Positions 47,048-58,252 of a stretch of DNA of 64,000 nucleotides are shown one piece after another. Under the pieces are notes generated by a model. That model searched no databases, was not told the DNA's origin, and saw nothing but the letters and a program-made list of their open reading frames with translations. Source of the stretch: Caecitellus pseudoparvulus (taxonomy: Eukaryota > Bigyra: Bicosoecida); NCBI GenBank assembly GCA_965644315.1, contig CBFFRQ010000018.1, positions 124,001 through 188,000 on the forward strand, in the 5' to 3' direction. Numbering within the stretch: position 1 is the first letter of the stretch; each line of letters begins with the position of its first letter. The position numbers were made by a program, and so were the translations under genes.

Positions 47048-47457
47048 CGTGGGTGTGGGATGCTGCTTGGCAGGGCCTGGTCCGGAGGGAGAGCTCGAGT
47101 TGCGTTTCAGTATCTGAAACGTGCCTAGGGGGCACACCAATCCGGACTTCACAACGCAACCAACACCACCGCGGCGGCAAGAAGCACACCTGCGCTAGTG
47201 GTTGATGTGCATTCGATCCCTAGCGTTTGTGAAAAGTCCCCCTGTAAGCCTGGAACGCGAGGGATACAAGGAAGCTTGCTGCGTTTTCCCTTGAGAGGGG
47301 GGTGCCGGGGGGGGTGCAAGGGGGAGGGGGGGTGCCTCACGCTGCTCTGTAAGCCAGCAAGGCGCAAAGGCACATTCCAGTCCCCCCCCCTCTGTTAGTC
47401 ACTTGCTCTTCTCGGCCACCTTCAGCTCTCAAGCACCCGTCTCCCCACCCAGACACC
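47048..47457. promoter_or_regulatory. Divergent promoter region inside element 1
   Basis: 410 bp between the transposase and the second gene. It contains G-runs and C-runs (47297-47335, 47383-47392) that differ in length from element 2. Confidence 0.45.
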
Positions 47458-49531
47458 ATGGCTCAGCAACGCAGCGAAGTCAGCACGAGCTCAGTGCCTC
47501 AAGCCACCGCCGCCGAGCATGACTCTGCAAAGCGAGCGTTCCAGGGCGTGCATGCGCATCTTCAAAGGATTGCCTTTGAAAAGGGCAAGCCCTTGCCCAT
47601 CCCGGAGCGCAAGGTTTGGTTGGCGGGCGCCAGCAACGCAAATGGTGTGCTGCGCTGTGAAACGCTTCCCCACCACGCGCGCACAAAAGCACCAGTGCTT
47701 ACCGCCCAGTCCTTGCCCGCGCCGCAGAAGAGTTCCTTCGCGCAGAAGTGCTGGGCCAGCTTGCTAAGCCGCCGCATGAATTGGACATGCCCGGTGGTGG
47801 TGGTGCGTGACATACCAACGCGAGACTAGGATGGCGTTCCCACCAGCCTTTGCCCGTGTCGAGGCGTGCGGCTTCAACGCAACACCGCCTGAGTTTACAC
47901 GCGATCTGTGCCCCCTTTCCGCAGCAGACCACTCCAGTGGAGAGGCCAGGAGCTTCCTTGCCGCGGCCGTCCTGCCCCGCGTTCCCAACGCGGCAGCCCT
48001 CGAGGCTCCAAGCCTGACCGACAGGGTGATAGCGGCACAGGCGAGCTTGGCGTTGGATCGGGCGCTGATCTACCAACTGTACGTGTTGTACCTGTACAGT
48101 GTGAAGGAGAGGGCCCAGATGCAAGCTCAGATCAGGGAGCTGCAGGGCGCACTTGACAAGAACGGCAAGTCCAGTCGGAATTCTCCGAGTGTCCAGTACA
48201 GCCGTCTGTCCATGTCCAATCACATGGACGCCATCGGCAGGCAGAGGCTCCCTGGACAGGGTTCGTGGACGTTTGCACAATTAAAGGCAGGGTCGGGGTG
48301 GGGGGTGCCGCCGACTACTCTCACACTCATGTGCACCAACGCAGCCCTCCGGGTACCGGAAGGGCCACTTGGCTCCCCTGACGATGTCTACGAAACGCTG
48401 ATAGCGGACGCCGACCTTGAAACGCCGGAGCTAGACTTCCCTCTGGCCTTCATGCACGGCATGCCCAACGCACTGGAACAGGCGCTGTCAATCCAGCTGG
48501 CAGATGGCGCTGATCCCTGGGACGACGCCAAAGACCTGATGCGACAGGCAGACCCCGGGCAGGTGCGCGAGGCGTGCAAGAAGCTGCGCGATGCAGTGTC
48601 GCGGCTCTTCCAACCCAGCGCACTGTCCAAGGACGAAGCCTTTATGGAGGCGGTGTCTGTGCTCTGCCCCGCCAGGGAGGCGGAGGTCCTGGTCTGCACG
48701 CGACACAGAAAGCAGCCGGCCCACGACGCATTCCTTGACATCAGCTCGCGCTTGGACGGCACGGGGCAAGCTGCCCAGGATGCTCTGCGCTACCTGACTT
48801 GGGCGGATCGAGGGCGCAACGTGCTCTCGATGGAGGAAGTGCGCCGCAGGCAAACTGCGCGCTTTGCTGCGGTGCGCGACTTTGCCACACCGGACGCCCC
48901 GTTTGACTGCGCCACGCTCGTGGCAGTCTCCTTGGAGCAGGAGTTGCGCAGGGGGCTCGCCAAGGACGCGGGTGTGTCCGTGAGGCGCCAGGACGTCGTC
49001 ACAGCGGCGGCACTGGGGGCGCTGTATGAAGCTGCGGTGCATCTGGTGGACACGGTGCGCAACCAAGCGTACAGCTTTGTACGCAGCACACCGCCGTTCC
49101 CTCACACGTGCGAGTGGCACAAGCTCTCCGCCGCCCAGCTGTACACTATCGGCGCCGTGCTCGGGCCATTGTGGACCTTCTTGCGCGGGGAGGAGGCCAG
49201 CGCCTCCACATGGGGCTTCGTCACCCGGGCCTTCCGCGCTACACTTGTGAGGGATGCCCGTGAGCGTTCGAAGCTGGCCCAAGCATGTGCCAAGGAAGCG
49301 CTTGCGCAGCACCCCGTGGTCAGCACTGACGGCAGTGCCGAGCTGGGCCCCTGCCCGGGCCAGGGATCGGATTCAGGCTCGGGTTCAGGTTCCGAGTCTG
49401 AGCATGAGCCTGGTGCCGAAGCTTCCGGTGTGCTCGGAGACGGCGGGGCGGTGCTGGGATGCGGAAGGTCCCGCGGCACAAAGCGCCCGCGCGGCGACGC
49501 AACGCCCCCGAGAAACATGTCGTTGGAATGA
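47458..49531 (+). CDS. Second transposon gene, unknown function, two exons, element 1
   Basis: Exon 1 47458-47747, intron 47748-47829 (82 bp, GT..AG, phase 2), exon 2 47830-49531; 663 residues. The start is CCATGG, a good eukaryotic context. Without splicing the first frame stops at 47829 and a 566-codon frame starts at the ATG 47831, so two separate proteins are the alternative. No family recognised. The product is mostly helical, with a Tyr/Leu-rich helix (YQLYVLYLYSVKERAQMQAQ, coiled-coil-like), and a disordered C-terminus with a Ser-Gly repeat and a basic end (GTKRPRG) that could be nuclear. Two-gene DNA transposons often encode a DNA-binding helper next to the transposase; that role is only a guess here. 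Confidence 0.7.
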
Positions 49532-51328
49532 TGATAAGTACCCTCGGTACAGGGCATCCATATCGTGTGCGTATGCCTGCTCTGAGGCTGGTGACACCGC
49601 AACACCACCCATATCCCCACCGCACGCCCGTCAGCGCAATGCAAGCTCTTCCGGCGTGCCAGCGTTCGCTTGCGTGCAACACCCCCAGCTTGGCGCTGAG
49701 GAACAGCTGCACCCCTGTGGCCCATGCAACCACCACACCACTGGAAGCGCACCCCGCCTGGCCCTTTGCCCGTGTGACAAGGAAGCAGCGGACCAGCATC
49801 AGAAGAACCCACCCCCCCCCCCTCCCCCCCCGTCCGCATAGGGACACTTTCTAATCCCAGCGCAAATCTGAACGGTGCAAGTCAAGTCCCCATGGTAGCG
49901 TACGTTTGCACATGGCCTTAGCCTCGGCCTGCCTGTCGCTGCACGAGTACACAGAAGTGAGCGGCGCACAGCTTGCGTGCCGGGCGTTTCGCCTGCAACG
50001 GCATGGGACATGTCACCTCCTCCGCTCCCGCCTGTCGCCCTCTCCTGCGCAGTGAGCCGGATAGTGTCGTGAAGAGCTGTACACCTCATGGCCTGCAGAC
50101 GCCATCGCAGGCTGCAGGTTCGTGCAGGGGCCTAGCACGCGGGTTCAGCATTGGCGTTGCAAAGCCGAGTCACACACAGACCCCTCTGCGTGCAGGCGCC
50201 CCCCCACCCGAGCTCCCCCTGCCAGAGCATGCCCTTTCGAGAAACTTGACCTTGTTGCATCGCGGACTGTGCTCCATGGATGGCTTCAGCGGTGCGTTGG
50301 GACAGGGGTAGCACCCGCCTATGCGCGGCGTTTGCGCGAAACGCCGTGTCATGTTCCAAGGCACCCCCGCACACTCGTGCCAGCCCCAGCGCCGCAGAAA
50401 AGACACCATTGATATGATGTTTGTCGGTACCTATTGAAAGCGCGGCAGTTTCTTGTGAGGGTGGGTGGGACTGCATGCGCCGGGCGCTGGTGCTGCCTGC
50501 CTCCAACGCCACCCCTCTGCGCAGGCGAACTCCCTCACCCGCGACGCACACACACCACCCCTCTGGCCATTCGCAGGGCCCACTTGGATGATCCAAGTAT
50601 CTCCCTGAATGCCGCATACTGTACTGGGATGGCCTGAGCGGTGCGTGGCCGTCATGCGCTCGTCCCCATGCCTGGCGTTGCAGCCGGTGCCTGGCACTCC
50701 CACACCATCACCCGAGCCACTGCCGCCCCTTCACAGGAATGGAAGACCCGGCAACCTGATCATGAGGGGCAAGTCCCACCACGGTGCCAGCCAAAATGGG
50801 GTGAGTGCGAGGGGCTGCTGCGCTGGTGCCTTGTGCAGGGAGCGGCTACGTCGTGACTGCTGGTGTCAAGGTACAGAGCCACGCGAGCCTCCTCCCCCCA
50901 CCTGCGCAGGCCTTCCGGTACGCGATGCTGCAGAATAACTGGTGTACCACCCTGAATGACTTGGAGAGGCTCCCCACAGTGCTTGGCGGACTGAGAGGTG
51001 CGCGGCGGCAGAGGCGGGCGGCGGCAAAGGCGCGTGGCCTGAGGCGTGAGTGCTCCGAGGCGGGTGCCGTGGACGCAGGGCATGCATTGCAGTGCGCGAC
51101 ACCGCCTGGTGACAGTTTGATGGCCAGCGCGAGCTGCAAGGTGCCGTAGACCCCCCCCTGCCTGCAATGCACAGCCTGCTACCAGTTCGCCTGGGTACCC
51201 CCAAAGTGGGTGTTTGCACCACCCCCCCCCCAAAGTGGGTGTCTGCCCCACCCCCACAAAAAGGAGTTTGCCCCACCCCCCTATACCCCTTCGAGGGCAA
51301 CCCCCCAAAGGCATGTCGCCCCCCCCCC
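49532..51328. other. Right arm of element 1: exon-like blocks and subterminal repeats
   Basis: 1.8 kb with no long ORF. On the plus strand several blocks have strong splice sites on both sides: ~50053-50119, ~50197-50291 (phases match the block before), ~50739-50801 and ~50910-50998 (again phase-matched, reading through GNLIMRGKSHHGASQNG into AFRYAMLQNNWCTTLNDL). This is either a third spliced gene or a captured host gene fragment. The last ~130 bp carry three variants of a G/C-run block (GGGGTGGGGCAAAC type on the minus strand). Confidence 0.45.
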
Positions 51329-51344
51329 GAAAATCTCACGACGG
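51329..51344 (-). repeat. Right terminal inverted repeat, element 1
   Basis: GAAAATCTCACGACGG; inverted partner of 43095-43110. The target duplicate AA follows. Confidence 0.85.
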
Positions 51345-51814
51345 AAGATCGGCACCCCGCGAGTCAAGCCAATCAGGACGAGCCAAAAGTGTTGGAATAC
51401 CATGCGCGTAAAGATCCTCGTGGGCTCCGATGTCCAATGCGATGATCAAGAAGCGCTCTGCTCCAGTCCGTATGAGTGAGCGAGCTAAGTTTACCGCCAT
51501 GGCCACTGTGCCAGCGCTAGCGACAGAGAGAAGTATTGTGCCCCCCATTGGCCTCACTACTGCTTTGACGATGCAATTTTCAACTGATGTAAGTCCAGGA
51601 AGTTCCTGGGGCCCACGTAGTTCATGTACGCCTTGCTGACTGAGCGAGGTGATGAGCTGCGGAGGGTCACCCCATGCCGCCTTCTGCGCGTTCGAAGCGG
51701 GAAGAGCGTGTGCACGTCAATGTTCCCATGAGGAAAGAACGAGGATGCTATTGTCGTCTGTGACCTAATCTTGTCCTCAAAGTAGCTCTCAGGAGCTGTT
51801 TCACATATCTCTTG

Positions 51815-51830
51815 CAGTCAAGAGATTTTC
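51815..51830 (+). repeat. Left terminal inverted repeat, element 2
   Basis: Identical to 43095-43110. Confidence 0.85.
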
Positions 51831-52392
51831 TGTCCCCCCCGTACACCCCTCCAACACCACTTCGTTCCCGTGTGCGGGGGGGGTGGGCACACCTTCCCGG
51901 GCGCGTCAGAAGTTGGAAAAAGTCAAAATGACACTATTTCATGTGTACATTGTGTCAAACTCGTTTCACGCTGCGGGAGCCGCGGCGGGCCGCGCAATGG
52001 GAAGGGGTGGATTGGCGTGGTGGCGACGGAGGGCAGGGTCGGGGGCCGAGGGAGGCAGACTGATCAAATTTTCTGGTCATTCTGGCGAAAGTCACAGAGG
52101 GGGCTAAGTTTCATGCTTAGATTCAGATTATTGCACTCACGCGTGATGGTTCGCCTTGCATAGCGCAGGAGAACGCCGCAAAGTGGGCCATTTTGGGCGC
52201 CAATTTCCGCCTCCACAGCCGGGCGGCAAACTGCCTGCGCCAACTCCCTTGCACCGCAGCGCTGGCGCGTATGAAGGCGATTTACCGCCTTTGCATTGCA
52301 TTTTAAGCGCCATGCACGATTCATTTGTCCGATGCAGCCCCCCCCCTTGACGGGCTGTCTTGGGCTGCCTTGGGCTGAGTGGCGAAGCCGTC
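51831..52392. other. Left arm of element 2, non-coding
   Basis: Same as 43111-43672; no gene seen. Confidence 0.5.
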
Positions 52393-55300
52393 TCACGTGT
52401 CCTCGCTGGCGCTGCGCTGCTTGCCGACGGGGCCCTGCAGCGCCCAGTGGAAGCGGTAAGAAGCTTCCCCTGGCTTGCCCTTCGCGATCCAAGGCGCTTC
52501 GTGCACAACGGCCGGGCCAGCTACCACACCCCCCGTCACGAGCACCCACGGTTGCGCCTCGTCCTCCGGCGAGTGGTTTACCCGTGCCCACCCCTGCACC
52601 TCAGAAGGGCCCAGTTTCAGGTGACGACACAAGAGGAGGGTCTCATCGGGCAGGTAACTGCGTGCATCGTCCCTCAGCGGCGCCAGGGCCACGGCTACGT
52701 CCACCAGTGTCCGCTCCATGAACCGCTTGCCGTCCCAGTGGATGATGCACATGACGTCGGCTGGCCCCGGCAATGGCAGCCAGTTGGTGTTGCCAGAGGG
52801 GTACCGCAGCCTCACGCCTGTGCAGAGCGTGAGGGGGGGGCGGTGTCCCGCTTCCTGTCCATCCACGACGTCGTCAGGCTTTAGTTGCACCCTGTACAAC
52901 CTGCCCGAATGCCCCACCCGCCGCTCCCTCAACCACGCCAGGGCGCTCGCCCCTGCGACGAAGGACTGCGGGAAGGTCAGTGGCTCATCAGCGCTCCTGA
53001 ATCGCGTCACGATCGGCCGCATGGCCGTGCCCACCAAGTTCAGTGGCACCTCAGCGCCTGGGTCAGCAGCAGCCCCGGCACAGTCGCCGGCGACCAGGGA
53101 GCGAGAATGCAATAGGTTGTACCAGGTCTCGGGGGAGGGAGTGTAGCCTGGCGGTTGACAGTACGGCGCGCAGCTCATGGCCTGCACGAGGCACACTCTC
53201 TCCGCCAGCTTGTAGAGGACACCCTGCTTCCCGCGGTGCACTGTACGTAGCACACGGTTGATTCGAGTGTGCATGGTCTCGCCGTGGTCGGTATCCACCG
53301 CCTCCAGGCTACCGTACCAATGCATGTCCAGCGCCAGCTGCAGCGCAATGTGCAGCTTGGGGTACGTGAGGGGTAGAGCCTTCCGGCCAAGGGAGCGCAG
53401 CTCGTTGCTGACGAGCTGGAACACGGTGGCCACACGGGCCATCCACTGGGCCAGACGGCACGCGTCACCCCGCCCAGCCACTGCCCTGCCGTACGTGAAG
53501 CGCAGGACCACGCCCACGGCCCCATGCAGTGCGTTCAGCAGTTGGCGGACCTTGGGCGGCCCCACGACGGCGTCGTCCGTGCCCATCATCAGCGTCTGCC
53601 ACCGAGTGAGCCCCAGCTTGTCCTCTGCTGTGACGGCGTTGCCGGCCGACAGCTTGACCGCCGTCTCCCGCCCCGCGCCGACAACCTGTACGCCGTCGAT
53701 GCGGCGCGGACGCGGCTGCTGCATGCGGTGCATGAAGGTCGCTTGGCGATCGTCCTGCGCCCCGAGGCCAGGCGCGAGCATCCCCTGCTCCAAAGCACCC
53801 CATGTCCGGTCCCCCACCACCCCGCTCCCCAGCACATGCAGCCTGTCTGCAGGGCAGGCCTCGTAGCCATTGCCCCCCACAAACAGCGTCGCATGGCGCT
53901 CAATGTCGCAGATATCCTCGACGTCCTTCCACCTGATCGTGGCAAGGTCGGCCTCCGCCCGCGCCTTCACGACCGGATCGGCAGACGCCACGTCACGCAG
54001 CGCGTCGGCGTGGAAGGACGCCGAGCGCCGCGTGCAAGTCCCCAGCGCTGCCACGGTCTCGGCCATGTCGAGGGGCACGGCGTCGGCCAGCTCTTGCTGG
54101 CCTTTGCTGCGCCACGCCAGCGCGCACGAGCACCGTGGAGGCCTGCCGTGAACCGCATTGAGTAGCATCCATCTCTCAGCCGTGTCGGCGCAGATGGCGC
54201 CGATGAGCGGCCACACACGGGCAACGAACGAAGGCCCATCGACCCCCGCCCCCGGCTCAAGGACATCGACGCCAAGGTCCCGCAGAGCGCCGACTTGGTC
54301 GGCTGCTACCGGGATCCACAGGCCACCCTGAGCGTGGATCTCAGCAAGAGGCTCCAGCAGCACAGCGCGGAGCTGGGCCTGGTGTGCCTTGTACTTGGCG
54401 CGCTTCGCCTCCTCCGCGGTCCCTTTGAAGTCCATGTCTTTCAGCGGCATGAAGGCAAGGACTGCCGCTGACCCCAGGCTTCGGGCCTCTCGGGCACTAA
54501 CTTGCATGGGCCGGACGCTCAGGGGCGTGATGGCCGTCTTCGGTTGGCGGAAAGGGTGGGCCTCGTCCATGAAGACGTTGATGACAAACGGCAGGGCGCG
54601 GTGTTGCAGAGCTGTCTGTGACGCCGCATGAGCACACGGGCTTTCAGCGAAGCACGACACGGTGCCGTCTTGGGGTTCCTGGGCGCCTGCCATCGTGTGT
54701 GCCTGAAAGCGGCCATGCTTCGTGAACGGAGCGGCCAAGGCGGGGGTTTCGTCGTCGCTCAACCCAGGCCGGTGCCTTTGGAATGCTGCACGCGCAACCG
54801 CGTCGCAGTCTGCGAAGGCGGCCTCGAGCTTGCTCGCCAGCGCAGTCCCCATGGGCGTGTCAATTCCCGACGTGTGCATGGGGTCTGGGACGCCCCTTGT
54901 GGCCCGACGGGCGGGCAAGCACTCAACAGGTATCCGAGCCAGCGAGTGGACAAGCCAATCCTTCAGCTTCACGCCGTGGATGGGCCAGGTGGCACGTGGC
55001 ACTCCACGCCGGTCGCACACGCCGGCGGGCATCTTGGCGTGCACCACCCCCGGCATGCAGATGCCAGGCAACCCCTTGAGTGTCTCGACCAAGCGCTTCA
55101 TCTTCCTCTGGGGCTGCATCGGCTTCCGTGCTCGAACCTTCGCCTGACAAGTGCTGCAGCTGGCTGTGTCTGCCATGCACTTCGACCAGAGATCGTGCTG
55201 CACTTTGAACACCGAGGCGGCACTCGCATCGGTGGTCAGTATCGCCTCCAGCTCAGAGTTCCTCTTCCTCAGTGTCTCCAGCTCTTCCGAGAGCAAGCCC

Positions 55301-55767
55301 ACGCGTGCCCGCAGCACCTCAGTGGCTGAGTGAGTGTCGGCTGGTAGAGCAGCCGGCTCGCCTGCCTCTCCCGCTGCCTCTCCCGCCTGAGCGTCTCCCC
55401 CGCTGGCCGCAAGCCCAGCAGGCAGGGTCTCCGTGGCGTCGGCCCCGAACTCGTCCGCCCCATCACTCTCGCTTTCCTCGGTCTCATAGTACTCGCTGTC
55501 TGCGTCCTCCTGGACAGGTGCTTGCGCAGCCCCAGCGTCCCCACGCGGGTGCTTCCGATGTGAAGCAAGTGTATGCTCGTAGACATCCTCCCAGATGCCG
55601 GGCGCAGGGCTGCCCCCGTCCTCAGAGTGCTTCGCAAACTTGGCCTCAAATTCGCGCCTACGCTTTCTCCTTCTGGCGTGGGTCACCTGTTGGCACTGCC
55701 TCTGAAAGTGACGGGTCAAGCCTGATTGGGTTGAGAACGTCCGCTTGCACACAGTGCACGTGAACAT
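52393..55767 (-). CDS. Transposase, zinc-finger Plavaka/CMC-like, element 2
   Basis: 1124 residues from the ATG at 55767, same protein as 43673-47047, with no disruption. Both copies therefore look potentially active. Confidence 0.8.
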   Translation of the reverse strand: MFTCTVCKRTFSTQSGLTRHFQRQCQQVTHARRRKRRREFEAKFAKHSEDGGSPAPGIWEDVYEHTLASHRKHPRGDAGAAQAPVQEDADSEYYETEESESDGADEFGADATETLPAGLAASGGDAQAGEAAGEAGEPAALPADTHSATEVLRARVGLLSEELETLRKRNSELEAILTTDASAASVFKVQHDLWSKCMADTASCSTCQAKVRARKPMQPQRKMKRLVETLKGLPGICMPGVVHAKMPAGVCDRRGVPRATWPIHGVKLKDWLVHSLARIPVECLPARRATRGVPDPMHTSGIDTPMGTALASKLEAAFADCDAVARAAFQRHRPGLSDDETPALAAPFTKHGRFQAHTMAGAQEPQDGTVSCFAESPCAHAASQTALQHRALPFVINVFMDEAHPFRQPKTAITPLSVRPMQVSAREARSLGSAAVLAFMPLKDMDFKGTAEEAKRAKYKAHQAQLRAVLLEPLAEIHAQGGLWIPVAADQVGALRDLGVDVLEPGAGVDGPSFVARVWPLIGAICADTAERWMLLNAVHGRPPRCSCALAWRSKGQQELADAVPLDMAETVAALGTCTRRSASFHADALRDVASADPVVKARAEADLATIRWKDVEDICDIERHATLFVGGNGYEACPADRLHVLGSGVVGDRTWGALEQGMLAPGLGAQDDRQATFMHRMQQPRPRRIDGVQVVGAGRETAVKLSAGNAVTAEDKLGLTRWQTLMMGTDDAVVGPPKVRQLLNALHGAVGVVLRFTYGRAVAGRGDACRLAQWMARVATVFQLVSNELRSLGRKALPLTYPKLHIALQLALDMHWYGSLEAVDTDHGETMHTRINRVLRTVHRGKQGVLYKLAERVCLVQAMSCAPYCQPPGYTPSPETWYNLLHSRSLVAGDCAGAAADPGAEVPLNLVGTAMRPIVTRFRSADEPLTFPQSFVAGASALAWLRERRVGHSGRLYRVQLKPDDVVDGQEAGHRPPLTLCTGVRLRYPSGNTNWLPLPGPADVMCIIHWDGKRFMERTLVDVAVALAPLRDDARSYLPDETLLLCRHLKLGPSEVQGWARVNHSPEDEAQPWVLVTGGVVAGPAVVHEAPWIAKGKPGEASYRFHWALQGPVGKQRSASEDT

Positions 55768-56178
55768 CGTGGGTGTGGGATGCTGCTTGGCAGGGCCTGG
55801 TCCGGAGGGAGAGCTCGAGTTGCGTTTCAGTATCTGAAACGTGCCTAGGGGGCACACCAATCCGGACTTCACAACGCAACCAACACCACCGCGGCGGCAA
55901 GAAGCACACCTGCGCTAGTGGTTGATGTGCATTCGATCCCTAGCGTTTGTGAAAAGTCCCCCTGTAAGCCTGGAACGCGAGGGATACAAGGAAGCTTGCT
56001 GCGTTTTCCCTTGAGAGGGGGGTGCAGGGGGGTGCAAGGGGGGAGGGGGGGTGCCTCACGCTGCTCTGTAAGCCAGCAAGGCGCAAAGGCACATTCCAGT
56101 CCCCCCCCCCCTCTGTTAGTCACTTGCTCTTCTCGGCCACCTTCAGCTCTCAAGCACCCGTCTCCCCACCCAGACACC
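55768..56178. promoter_or_regulatory. Divergent promoter region inside element 2
   Basis: Same as 47048-47457 but with altered G/C-run lengths; here the changes leave the second gene's frame open upstream to 55918, so a longer N-terminus would be possible in this copy only. Confidence 0.45.
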
Positions 56179-58252
56179 ATGGCTCAGCAACGCAGCGAAG
56201 TCAGCACGAGCTCAGTGCCTCAAGCCACCGCCGCCGAGCATGACTCTGCAAAGCGAGCGTTCCAGGGCGTGCATGCGCATCTTCAAAGGATTGCCTTTGA
56301 AAAGGGCAAGCCCTTGCCCATCCCGGAGCGCAAGGTTTGGTTGGCGGGCGCCAGCAACGCAAATGGTGTGCTGCGCTGTGAAACGCTTCCCCACCACGCG
56401 CGCACAAAAGCACCAGTGCTTACCGCCCAGTCCTTGCCCGCGCCGCAGAAGAGTTCCTTCGCGCAGAAGTGCTGGGCCAGCTTGCTAAGCCGCCGCATGA
56501 ATTGGACATGCCCGGTGGTGGTGGTGCGTGACATACCAACGCGAGACTAGGATGGCGTTCCCACCAGCCTTTGCCCGTGTCGAGGCGTGCGGCTTCAACG
56601 CAACACCGCCTGAGTTTACACGCGATCTGTGCCCCCTTTCCGCAGCAGACCACTCCAGTGGAGAGGCCAGGAGCTTCCTTGCCGCGGCCGTCCTGCCCCG
56701 CGTTCCCAACGCGGCAGCCCTCGAGGCTCCAAGCCTGACCGACAGGGTGATAGCGGCACAGGCGAGCTTGGCGTTGGATCGGGCGCTGATCTACCAACTG
56801 TACGTGTTGTACCTGTACAGTGTGAAGGAGAGGGCCCAGATGCAAGCTCAGATCAGGGAGCTGCAGGGCGCACTTGACAAGAACGGCAAGTCCAGTCGGA
56901 ATTCTCCGAGTGTCCAGTACAGCCGTCTGTCCATGTCCAATCACATGGACGCCATCGGCAGGCAGAGGCTCCCTGGACAGGGTTCGTGGACGTTTGCACA
57001 ATTAAAGGCAGGGTCGGGGTGGGGGGTGCCGCCGACTACTCTCACACTCATGTGCACCAACGCAGCCCTCCGGGTACCGGAAGGGCCACTTGGCTCCCCT
57101 GACGATGTCTACGAAACGCTGATAGCGGACGCCGACCTTGAAACGCCGGAGCTAGACTTCCCTCTGGCCTTCATGCACGGCATGCCCAACGCACTGGAAC
57201 AGGCGCTGTCAATCCAGCTGGCAGATGGCGCTGATCCCTGGGACGACGCCAAAGACCTGATGCGACAGGCAGACCCCGGGCAGGTGCGCGAGGCGTGCAA
57301 GAAGCTGCGCGATGCAGTGTCGCGGCTCTTCCAACCCAGCGCACTGTCCAAGGACGAAGCCTTTATGGAGGCGGTGTCTGTGCTCTGCCCCGCCAGGGAG
57401 GCGGAGGTCCTGGTCTGCACGCGACACAGAAAGCAGCCGGCCCACGACGCATTCCTTGACATCAGCTCGCGCTTGGACGGCACGGGGCAAGCTGCCCAGG
57501 ATGCTCTGCGCTACCTGACTTGGGCGGATCGAGGGCGCAACGTGCTCTCGATGGAGGAAGTGCGCCGCAGGCAAACTGCGCGCTTTGCTGCGGTGCGCGA
57601 CTTTGCCACACCGGACGCCCCGTTTGACTGCGCCACGCTCGTGGCAGTCTCCTTGGAGCAGGAGTTGCGCAGGGGGCTCGCCAAGGACGCGGGTGTGTCC
57701 GTGAGGCGCCAGGACGTCGTCACAGCGGCGGCACTGGGGGCGCTGTATGAAGCTGCGGTGCATCTGGTGGACACGGTGCGCAACCAAGCGTACAGCTTTG
57801 TACGCAGCACACCGCCGTTCCCTCACACGTGCGAGTGGCACAAGCTCTCCGCCGCCCAGCTGTACACTATCGGCGCCGTGCTCGGGCCATTGTGGACCTT
57901 CTTGCGCGGGGAGGAGGCCAGCGCCTCCACATGGGGCTTCGTCACCCGGGCCTTCCGCGCTACACTTGTGAGGGATGCCCGTGAGCGTTCGAAGCTGGCC
58001 CAAGCATGTGCCAAGGAAGCGCTTGCGCAGCACCCCGTGGTCAGCACTGACGGCAGTGCCGAGCTGGGCCCCTGCCCGGGCCAGGGATCGGATTCAGGCT
58101 CGGGTTCAGGTTCCGAGTCTGAGCATGAGCCTGGTGCCGAAGCTTCCGGTGTGCTCGGAGACGGCGGGGCGGTGCTGGGATGCGGAAGGTCCCGCGGCAC
58201 AAAGCGCCCGCGCGGCGACGCAACGCCCCCGAGAAACATGTCGTTGGAATGA
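56179..58252 (+). CDS. Second transposon gene, unknown function, two exons, element 2
   Basis: Exon 1 56179-56468, intron 56469-56550, exon 2 56551-58252; 663 residues, same sequence as in element 1. The unspliced alternative is a short frame ending at 56550 and a 566-codon frame from the ATG at 56552. Confidence 0.7.

Larger units (their letters stand above)
43095..51344. mobile_element. DNA transposon copy 1, 8250 bp, Plavaka/CMC-like
   Basis: Starts CAGTCAAGAGATTTTC and ends GAAAATCTCACGACGG; the ends are imperfect inverted repeats (13 of 16 positions). The 2-bp target AA (40350-40351 in the intact gene) is duplicated at 43093-43094 and 51345-51346. Content: a transposase gene (minus), a divergent second gene (plus) and a 1.8-kb right arm with exon-like blocks and subterminal repeats. 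The class is inferred from the transposase. Confidence 0.92.
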
